Source: a virus
DNA: 43,639 bases
Virus record (IMG/VR): IMGVR_UViG_3300031951_015779
Coordinates: 1-43,639 of that record
Direction: 5' to 3' (one strand)
Position 1 is the first letter of the stretch, and each line of letters begins with the position of its first letter. Position numbers and translations under genes: made by a program. The notes under the pieces are model-generated. The model saw only the letters and a program-made list of their open reading frames with translations. It made no database searches and had not been told where the DNA came from. Below are positions 13,418 through 19,960 of the stretch, piece by piece.

Positions 13418-14122
13418 ATGAAAATATTAGGACCTAAAGATACGGGTAAAGGAATACTTGTTGAGTGGGATGCTGGGATCATTAACCCAAATGAGTATAG
13501 AAACAGTCAAGTTTTAAAAGAATCGTATGGTCAACTAGACCACTCAAAACCATTTGTTTTTTACGCTACTTTACAAAAATATGGAGTACCAAATAGAAAT
13601 GGTAGAATTTATCCTGAAAAAATATTAAAAAGAGAAACTGAAAAGTATAAAGAAATGATCAATAGAGGGATGTCTATTTCTGAACTTAATCACCCAGAAT
13701 CTTCTCTGATTGATTTAGATAGAGTCGCTCACCTTATTACTGATGTGTGGTGGGAAGATAACGTATTGATGGGTAAAATTAAATTATTGACAACACCAGG
13801 ATTTCATGAAAGAGGGATTGTTTCATCTAAAGGTGACATTGCAGCAAACATGATGAGACAAGGTGTGACTATGGGTGTTTCTTCTCGTGGTGTAGGTTCT
13901 TTAGTAAAAAAAGGAGAACAAAATGAAGTACAGGATGATTTTGAATTAATTTGTTTTGATTTGGTTTCTTCGCCATCAACACCTGGTGCATATCTTTACC
14001 TTAATAAAGAAGATAGACCTAAATACGAAGAAAATTTAACAGAGCATCAAGAAATAGAATCAAATCCTTTGAGTAAATCTGTTGACTTAATGAAAAGATT
14101 ATCCGATTATTTGGATAAATAA
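13418..14122 (+). CDS. gp21: Prohead maturation protease (T4 gp21-like)
   Basis: 234 residues (T4 gp21 is 212). This serine protease of the herpesvirus-assemblin-like fold cuts scaffold, capsid and internal proteins inside the prohead after (L/I)-x-E. The family landmarks are NRNGRIYPEKIL near residues 59-70, SELNHPE with the catalytic His92, and TMGVSSRGVGS with the catalytic serine at 155 or 156. V-L33-K34-E35 then S is a plausible self-cleavage site. It lies in T4 order between the portal and core genes. This protease is the key to the tagged proteins elsewhere in the window, all of which end their tags with its recognition pattern. Confidence 0.94.
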   Translation: MKILGPKDTGKGILVEWDAGIINPNEYRNSQVLKESYGQLDHSKPFVFYATLQKYGVPNRNGRIYPEKILKRETEKYKEMINRGMSISELNHPESSLIDLDRVAHLITDVWWEDNVLMGKIKLLTTPGFHERGIVSSKGDIAANMMRQGVTMGVSSRGVGSLVKKGEQNEVQDDFELICFDLVSSPSTPGAYLYLNKEDRPKYEENLTEHQEIESNPLSKSVDLMKRLSDYLDK

Positions 14123-14132
14123 AAATTAAGTT

Positions 14133-14342
14133 ATGGATGAAAAGTATTTTGTTGCAAGAGTTACCACAGACATGGTAGACGAGAACACAGGGAAAGTTAA
14201 AAAAATTAAAGAAGAAAAATTAGTTAAGGCTTTTTCACCAACAGACGTAGAGGCAAAAGTCACAAAGGCGTATGAAACATACACTATGGATTGGAGAATT
14301 ACTGCTATTGTTGAAAGTAAAATTGATGAGGTTATTGAATAA
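14133..14342 (+). CDS. DUF4494-like small protein
   Basis: 69 residues. The layout VARVTTDMVDENTGKVKKIK, then EEKLVKAFSPTDVEAKVTKA and a final strand WRITAIVES, resembles DUF4494, a small single-domain family common in Bacteroidota and their phages. Its function is not known. It follows the protease gene by 10 bases, probably on the same transcript, and is closed by a terminator. In this position a role in head assembly is possible but unsupported. Confidence 0.6.
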   Translation: MDEKYFVARVTTDMVDENTGKVKKIKEEKLVKAFSPTDVEAKVTKAYETYTMDWRITAIVESKIDEVIE

Positions 14343-14368
14343 TTAATAATTTTTTATTTAAAATTTTA

Positions 14369-14399
14369 AGGGAGTTACGTTAAGTGTCTCCCTTTTTTT
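14369..14399 (+). terminator. Rho-independent terminator after the protease operon
   Basis: AGGGAG and CTCCCT arms enclose a 13-base loop (TTACGTTAAGTGT), followed by a T-run. It separates the protease transcript from the scaffold gene, which has its own promoter word. Confidence 0.75.
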
Positions 14400-14454
14400 A
14401 TTTTTTAGTTTTTTCATTATAACACAAAAAAATAAGTTTTTTTCAAACATCTAC

Positions 14455-14462
14455 ATATTTAT
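14455..14462 (+). promoter_or_regulatory. Putative late-promoter word ATATTTAT
   Basis: Exact word, 34 bases before the scaffold-protein ATG and downstream of a terminator, so this gene needs its own promoter. Confidence 0.6.
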
Positions 14463-14496
14463 TTAAAAAATAAACGCATAACATATTGTTTAAAAA

Positions 14497-16194
14497 ATGA
14501 GTATGAATGAAAAATCGGTAGTAGAAGACGCTTTATTACAAATTAAGGCTGTTGAAAATGCTATCAGTGAAAACGCAAAAGGAATACTTGCTTCTACAAT
14601 GAAGGAAGAAATCAGTGAATTAGTAAGGGAATCTCTTGGAGGTTCAAAAAAAAGAAGTCTACGTGAACAAGAAGAACAAGGCCAAGAAGTTGGTGTAGAA
14701 GACGAAGAAGTAGTAGACGTAGAAGAACCTGTTGATGGTATGGAAGGTGAAGAAGAAGTTGTTGATGACGAAACAGAGGTTGTTGATGGTGAAGAATTAC
14801 CTGTAGAACCAGAAATGGGAGATAATCAAGGAGGTGAATTACCACCATTAGATATGACGCAATCATCAATTGGTGACGTAATCAAAGTTTTTAAATTAAT
14901 GGGTGACGAAGATGGTATTATTGTTAAAAAAGACGAAAAAGGTATCCATTTATCTGACCCAAAAAATGAAACAGAATATCTAATACAAATGGATGGTGAC
15001 ACCGAAAATCCACAAAATATGATGGAAAATTCAATGATAGATGCAATTAGATCAGTCAGACCAAATCAATATGAAAATTATGGATCTGAATTTAATGAGC
15101 AAGAAGAAACCGGTTTCGGGTACGATGAGTATGGTGATGAGGGTGAAGACTACAGTGATTCCTATTTTGATGAATTAGAAGAAGAGTACGGTATGGAAGA
15201 ACAAGATTTTTCTATGGAAGAGTACGGTATGGAAGAACAAGATTTTCCTATGGAAGAGTACGGTATGGAAGAACAAGATTTTCCTATGGAAGAACAAGAT
15301 TTTCCTATGGAAGAACAAGATTTTTCTATGGAAGAGTACGGTATGGAAGAACAAGATTTTCCTATGGAAGAACAAGATTTTCCTATGGAAGAGTACGGTA
15401 TGGAGGAAAACGTTTACGAGATAGATCAAGAAGCTCTTGAGTCTGTTTTGGAATCTTTTAAAGCTAAAGGACTTGGAATGGGTAAACCAGGTAATGGTTT
15501 CTCAAAAATGTCAGTTAACGATAAAGGTTTCAAAGAAGATAGAAAAAGTGGAGGTAAAGGTTTAACAGGTAAAGGTCCTAAATTCAAATATCCTAAAATC
15601 AAACACGGAGTAACTGAAAATGAATTTGAAGAAGAAGAATTCAATGAGTGGGAAGACGAAACAAACGAAGAATTAATTGATACTAAAGAACAACCAGAAA
15701 CTACTGAAGCCTCAAGAACTTTAGGTAATGGTAAATATTGGGGTAGAAAAGGTTTACCTAAACCAAGAACCGCACCTAGACACCTTAGAGTAGAATCAGT
15801 AAACGGAGAGTTAAACTTGTTGAGAGAAAAAAATGAAGAATACAAAAAAGCGTTAGATTTCTTTAGAACAAAACTTAATGAAGTTGCGGTTTTTAATTCT
15901 AACTTAGCGTATTCTACACGTTTGTTTACAGAACACTCAACAACAAAACAAGAAAAGATTAATATTCTTAGAAGATTTGACTCAGTTGAATCATTAAAAG
16001 AATCTAAAAATCTTTATCAATCAATCAAAAGAGAACTTGACGGAAAAGGTACTCAACCTGTGGTTACTGAATCAATTCAGAGAAAAGTAACTAAAACTCC
16101 ACAATCAGGATCAGCAACAAATTTGATTGAAAGTAAAACTTATGAAAATCCACAATTTATGAGAATTAAGGATTTAATGACAAAAATAAACTAA
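14497..16194 (+). CDS. gp22: Prohead core/scaffold protein (T4 gp22 position)
   Basis: 565 residues, very acidic, between the protease and major capsid genes exactly as T4 gene 22. T4 gp22 (269 residues) forms the core around which the head assembles and is then degraded by gp21. This protein is twice as long, partly through an E/D-rich segment (residues about 50-120) and a repeat block of YGMEEQDFPMEE units at about 230-305. The N-terminal helix and the C-terminal helical region (LNLLREKNEEYKKALDFFRT onward) look like the conserved scaffold core. Several (L/I)-x-E sites are present, including IRDL-free tail segments rich in ESK. Identity rests on synteny, acidity and helical ends, not on a signature motif. 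Confidence 0.72.
   Translation: MSMNEKSVVEDALLQIKAVENAISENAKGILASTMKEEISELVRESLGGSKKRSLREQEEQGQEVGVEDEEVVDVEEPVDGMEGEEEVVDDETEVVDGEELPVEPEMGDNQGGELPPLDMTQSSIGDVIKVFKLMGDEDGIIVKKDEKGIHLSDPKNETEYLIQMDGDTENPQNMMENSMIDAIRSVRPNQYENYGSEFNEQEETGFGYDEYGDEGEDYSDSYFDELEEEYGMEEQDFSMEEYGMEEQDFPMEEYGMEEQDFPMEEQDFPMEEQDFSMEEYGMEEQDFPMEEQDFPMEEYGMEENVYEIDQEALESVLESFKAKGLGMGKPGNGFSKMSVNDKGFKEDRKSGGKGLTGKGPKFKYPKIKHGVTENEFEEEEFNEWEDETNEELIDTKEQPETTEASRTLGNGKYWGRKGLPKPRTAPRHLRVESVNGELNLLREKNEEYKKALDFFRTKLNEVAVFNSNLAYSTRLFTEHSTTKQEKINILRRFDSVESLKESKNLYQSIKRELDGKGTQPVVTESIQRKVTKTPQSGSATNLIESKTYENPQFMRIKDLMTKIN
15184..15411 (+). repeat. Tandem repeat coding acidic YGMEEQDF(P/S)MEE units
   Basis: A 21-base unit (GAAGAACAAGATTTTCCTATG) alternates irregularly with a 12-base unit (GAAGAGTACGGTATG-like, giving EEYGM). 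About eight QDF units are present, near-identical at the DNA level, which points to recent slippage or unequal exchange. Confidence 0.85.
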
Positions 16195-16219
16195 AAAATA
16201 AACTTTTTTAAAAAACTGT

Positions 16220-16227
16220 ATATTTAT
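16220..16227 (+). promoter_or_regulatory. Putative late-promoter word ATATTTAT
   Basis: Exact word inside a longer palindrome GTATATTTATATAC, 44 bases before the capsid ATG. This is the most extended copy, fitting the most highly expressed late gene. Confidence 0.65.
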
Positions 16228-16271
16228 ATACAAAATAATAAAAAAATAAACTCTAATTAAAAAAATTAAAA

Positions 16272-18080
16272 ATGGGAGCATTATTAGAATCAGGTCTTGT
16301 TGGTAACATCGGTCTTAAGCACTTGAAAGTTATCAAAGAAGATACAATTAACAAATGGGATAGATTAGGATTCCTAGACGGTCTTAAAGGACACGTTAAA
16401 GAGAACATGGCACAATTATATGAAAACCAAGCATCTCACCTAATTAACGAAGCGGCATCTACTGACAGTTCAGGTTCATTTGAAACTGTTGTATTTCCTA
16501 TCGTTAGAAGAGTATTCTCTAAATTATTAGCAAATGATTTAGTATCTGTACAAGCAATGAACTTACCAATCGGTAAATTGTTCTACTTTGTACCTAAAAT
16601 TCAAGGTTATAACTCAGCTGATACCGCACCAGGAACAAACCACTTCCAACCAATCGGTGCACCAGGTTCAACTGCAACTGTCAATTCAGGTTATAATGAC
16701 GCTAACGCATACGCTAAAAATCTTTACGATTTATTTTATGAAGGTGCTGAGGCAGCATTAGATCCTCCAGGATTATTTGACTATTCTAAAGGTACCTGGA
16801 CTGCTGTTACTGCAACTACAGTGATACAAACTTGGTCAAATGGATCTTTGATTGACTCATTAGCACCAACAGGAGTTCAAAGAAAAGTTCTTCTTAAAAT
16901 GTGTGGTTTTTATGATAATGGTGTTGGTAAATTAATCGGACCCGATGGTTCGGAAGTTGACAGTGAGACTTTCTTGTCTGATTTAAAAATTATCAAATCA
17001 ACCGGTTTAGCAATTGCTGAAGATAGTGCTTGTTCTGTTGCCGATGCAACTCCATTGTTATTTAGAGTCGTTACTCAACAATACGGTAAAGGTATCGTTT
17101 CTCCTACATCTACACAAACACCAACAACATTCCCTAACGGAAATGGTGGGTCTTATGACAATATTTGTTCACAAGATGGTTGTATATATTTAGAAGTTGA
17201 TTTATCTTGTCCAGTATGTACTGGATGTGATGCAACATCTTTAGATGGATATACAGGTGCTACTATCACTTCAGGAGCGTCAGGTACTTCGTTTGTGGCA
17301 GTATTTAGAAGATACGAAGAACTTGAATTTGAAGATAAAATCGGTGAGGTTTCTTTTGACTTAGAATCAGTAACTGTTTCTGTAACTGAAAGAAAACTAA
17401 GAGCACAATGGTCACCTGAATTGGCACAAGATGTTTCAGCGTTCCATAACATTGATGCTGAGGCTGAATTAACGGCTTTATTGTCTGAGCAAGTGGCGGC
17501 AGAAATTGATAGAGAAATCTTGAGAGACCTTAGAAAAGGTGCGGCTTGGAACCTAAGATGGGATTACAACGGATGGAGAAGAATTCCTGGAAACATGACT
17601 TATACTCAAAAAGATTGGAATCAAACATTGATCACTGCAATTAACCAATTGTCTGCACAAATCCACAAATCTACATTGAGAGGTGGAGCTAACTGGATTG
17701 TTGTATCTTCTGAAGTTTCAGCTATCTTTGATGACCTTGAGTACTTCCACGTATCTAACGCATCTCCTGAGCAAGACCAATACAACATGGGTATTGAAAG
17801 AGTTGGTACATTAGCAGGTCGTTACCAAGTGTATAGAGACCCATACTTCCCGGCTAACCAAGTTCTTATCGGACACAAAGGTTCTTCTTTGTTAGATACA
17901 GGATACGTTTACGCTCCGTATGTACCTCTACAATTAACACCTACAATGTATAACCCATTCAACTTTACACCTATCAAAGGTATCATGACTAGATACGCTA
18001 AGAAAATGGTTAACAACCGTTTCTATGGTAGAATCACAGTTGATGGAGTTAGAACATTTGACTTACAAGAATTGAGATAA
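16272..18080 (+). CDS. gp23: Major capsid protein (T4 gp23-like)
   Basis: 602 residues (T4 gp23 is 521). The N-terminal segment ends HLINE60 then AASTD, matching the T4 pattern where gp21 removes the first 65 residues after an (I/L)-x-E. The following block FPIVRRVFSKLLANDLVSVQ is the gp23 hallmark. The second half keeps LRAQWSPELAQDVSAFHNID, the AEIDREILRDLR helix and the C-terminal YAPYVPLQLTPTMYNPFNFT to MVNNRFYGRI. An insertion at about residues 285-325 is cysteine-rich (CSQDGC, later CPVCTGC). Codon use is richer in C-ending codons than in its neighbours, as expected for very high expression. It has a late-promoter word and a strong terminator of its own. Confidence 0.96.
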   Translation: MGALLESGLVGNIGLKHLKVIKEDTINKWDRLGFLDGLKGHVKENMAQLYENQASHLINEAASTDSSGSFETVVFPIVRRVFSKLLANDLVSVQAMNLPIGKLFYFVPKIQGYNSADTAPGTNHFQPIGAPGSTATVNSGYNDANAYAKNLYDLFYEGAEAALDPPGLFDYSKGTWTAVTATTVIQTWSNGSLIDSLAPTGVQRKVLLKMCGFYDNGVGKLIGPDGSEVDSETFLSDLKIIKSTGLAIAEDSACSVADATPLLFRVVTQQYGKGIVSPTSTQTPTTFPNGNGGSYDNICSQDGCIYLEVDLSCPVCTGCDATSLDGYTGATITSGASGTSFVAVFRRYEELEFEDKIGEVSFDLESVTVSVTERKLRAQWSPELAQDVSAFHNIDAEAELTALLSEQVAAEIDREILRDLRKGAAWNLRWDYNGWRRIPGNMTYTQKDWNQTLITAINQLSAQIHKSTLRGGANWIVVSSEVSAIFDDLEYFHVSNASPEQDQYNMGIERVGTLAGRYQVYRDPYFPANQVLIGHKGSSLLDTGYVYAPYVPLQLTPTMYNPFNFTPIKGIMTRYAKKMVNNRFYGRITVDGVRTFDLQELR

Positions 18081-18103
18081 TCAATATCTTAACTGAATAA
18101 GAG

Positions 18104-18132
18104 AAAGGAGACAAGAAATTGTCTCCTTTTTT
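18104..18132 (+). terminator. Strong terminator after the capsid gene
   Basis: An 11-bp perfect stem (AAAGGAGACAA with TTGTCTCCTTT) is closed by a GAAA tetraloop and followed by a T-run. It is the strongest terminator in the window. Confidence 0.92.
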
Positions 18133-18191
18133 GTTTTTATAAAAATTAGTTTTTATTACGTATATGTGTACGTATTTTCACACATACAATA

Positions 18192-18232
18192 TTAGTACCC
18201 ATGTTGTAAATTGATTGTTTAGGGGGTACTAA
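18192..18232. promoter_or_regulatory. Inverted repeats upstream of the subtilase gene
   Basis: TTAGTACCC (18192-18200) and GGGTACTAA (18224-18232) form perfect 9-bp arms around a 23-base loop. A second inverted repeat, TATGTGT and ACACATA, lies at 18163-18186. Together they fill the 160 bases between the capsid terminator and the subtilase gene. They could be operators, a transcript structure or the edge of an acquired segment. No exact late word or TAnnTTTG box was found here. Confidence 0.45.
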
Positions 18233-18295
18233 AAACGGGTTTTTCTTTCTATATAAGAGTATCTATTGGTGTAAATAAAAACAAAACCAATAGAA

Positions 18296-19750
18296 ATGAA
18301 AAACTTAAAAACAACAATTACAACACTACTAATCAGTTTAATAACTATAGTATCTTTTGGACAAAAAAGTTCTGTATGGGCAACCGTAGAAAATGTAGAT
18401 CAATTAGAAAGAAACGCACAATTTATTTCAATACTTACAGATTTACATACTGATTTAACTTATTACAAAGCATTTCCATCTTCAAAACAAGAATCATTAC
18501 AAAATGTATTTGAATTTACATGTGATGGTTGTGATGTGACTGATTTATACGTAGCATTAAGTAGAGTAAATGGTTTAAAAGGTGTGGAGTACGGACCAAC
18601 ATACGAAACATTAGAAGTACCAAATGACTATAGTTTAGTTTCAACAACAAATTGGGCTTTAGATTTAATTGGGGCTCAAACAGCATGGAATTTTACACAC
18701 GGTGATGCATCAATTAAAGTAGCGGTATCTGATCAAAACTTTTACACAAACCACGAAGAATTAACAGGTAAAATAAATTATTATGACAACACAAACACAG
18801 CAACACGTACACATGGTACGGCCGTGGCAACAATAGTTGCAGGAAACACAAACAACTCAATCGGTTTATCATCAATTGGTTACAACACAACACTTAGTCT
18901 TTATAGAATGAATTATAACGATATGTTAATTGCTTCTTATGCGGGTGCTAAAGTTATTAACTTATCTTGGGCATCAGGATGTAACTATAATACATACGCT
19001 CAAATGGTAATAGATGAGGTTTATAATAACGGAACATTTATTGTTGCATCGGCAGGAAACGGAACAACATGCGGAGGACCAAACTCATTAGTGTATCCGG
19101 CTTCTTACAATCACGTATTTGCGGTAACAAGTGTTGGTTCACAAGATAATATTGAAAAAACTATCGGTAATCCAAACACAAGACATCAAACAAATTCAAG
19201 TGTAGATATTTGTGCACCTGGTCACAACGTACCTTTAACCGCAGCACCGGGATGGTACTTAAATTCTTCAGGTACGTCATTTGCCGCTCCTTACGTGACG
19301 GGAACAGTTGCACTTATGTTAGCGGTTAAACCTGACTTAACAAATCAAGAAATAGATTCAATTTTAAGATTAACCGCAACTAATATAGACATTTTAAATC
19401 CAAATTATGTAGGAAAAATCGGATCAGGAAGATTAAACTCCGGATTGGCAGTACAAACAGTATGGAACATGATTCAAGTAGTAGAAGACGGAAATAACGG
19501 TCACGGAAACGACGCTGACGGTGTAGATGATTCTAACCCTGGTCAAGGTGGTGGAAATAACGGAAATCAAGGAGGAAACGGTAATCATTTTGGGTGGGAC
19601 AAAAACGATAAAATCACTTTAGGTGAAGACTTATCAAATATGTTAGTAATTGATATCAACGGTAGAACAACAAATTTAGATAACACACTTCCTGGATATT
19701 ACTTTGTAGTAAATAACGGAATTATAACCAAAAAAATATACAAAAACTAA
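18296..19750 (+). CDS. Secreted subtilisin-like protease (S8) with T9SS sorting domain
   Basis: 484 residues. The signal peptide is about residues 1-22 (TTITTLLISLITIVSFGQ). The S8 catalytic residues are D in VAVSDQNF (the usual D-S/T-G is altered to D-Q-N), H in RTHGTAVATIVAG, the oxyanion N in VASAGNGT, and S in SSGTSFAAPYVTGTVALML. After about residue 400 comes a Gly/Asn linker, then a final segment MLVIDINGRTT to LPGYYFVVNNGIITKKIYKN in the pattern of type A T9SS C-terminal domains (short strand, NGR turn, GxYxV, KKI near the end). The protein should therefore leave the host cell through the host T9SS. A bacterial-type secreted protease beside the capsid gene is unusual and suggests acquisition from a host. 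Confidence 0.9.
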   Translation: MKNLKTTITTLLISLITIVSFGQKSSVWATVENVDQLERNAQFISILTDLHTDLTYYKAFPSSKQESLQNVFEFTCDGCDVTDLYVALSRVNGLKGVEYGPTYETLEVPNDYSLVSTTNWALDLIGAQTAWNFTHGDASIKVAVSDQNFYTNHEELTGKINYYDNTNTATRTHGTAVATIVAGNTNNSIGLSSIGYNTTLSLYRMNYNDMLIASYAGAKVINLSWASGCNYNTYAQMVIDEVYNNGTFIVASAGNGTTCGGPNSLVYPASYNHVFAVTSVGSQDNIEKTIGNPNTRHQTNSSVDICAPGHNVPLTAAPGWYLNSSGTSFAAPYVTGTVALMLAVKPDLTNQEIDSILRLTATNIDILNPNYVGKIGSGRLNSGLAVQTVWNMIQVVEDGNNGHGNDADGVDDSNPGQGGGNNGNQGGNGNHFGWDKNDKITLGEDLSNMLVIDINGRTTNLDNTLPGYYFVVNNGIITKKIYKN

Positions 19751-19751
19751 T

Positions 19752-19850
19752 ATGAAAAAAAACTTAGATAATATAAAATTATTCTCATTAATCTTTATAA
19801 CAATGTTTTCAATAACAGCAGTATTAAAAATAATCATCATAGGCGTGTAG
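19752..19850 (+). CDS. Small hydrophobic peptide, 32 residues
   Basis: An ATG 1 base after the subtilase stop opens a 32-residue frame: a basic start (KKNLDNIKL), then one hydrophobic stretch FSLIFITMFSITAVLKIIII and a stop. It could be a single-pass membrane peptide translated with the subtilase. There is no homology evidence, and small frames like this arise by chance in AT-rich DNA. Confidence 0.35.
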   Translation: MKKNLDNIKLFSLIFITMFSITAVLKIIIIGV

Positions 19851-19910
19851 ATATAAAAGATTTCCCCAAAAATATTCATTTACACATCAAAATGGTTGAT
19901 CAATCAGGAG

Positions 19911-19947
19911 TTCCCCTATATTTATTTATAGGGGAAATCTTATTTTT
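19911..19947. terminator. Hairpin TTCCCCTATA/TATAGGGGAA with T-rich tail
   Basis: Perfect 10-bp arms around a 6-base loop, followed by ATCTTATTTTT. It probably ends the subtilase transcript. The late-promoter word overlaps its left arm and loop, so terminator and promoter are superimposed. Confidence 0.65.
19918..19925 (+). promoter_or_regulatory. Putative late-promoter word ATATTTAT within a hairpin
   Basis: Exact word 35 bases before the ATG at 19961, the same spacing as before the capsid-region genes, but here within the apex of the hairpin. Confidence 0.5.
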
Positions 19948-19960
19948 AAAAAAAAATTAT

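Noticed and set aside
15175-15429. Minus-strand frame of repeated FHRKILFFH units
   Set aside because: Shadow of the acidic scaffold repeat on the plus strand.
19892-19960. Start of the large secreted protein at 19892
   Set aside because: It would place a hairpin and promoter word inside the gene and put 23 residues before the signal peptide.
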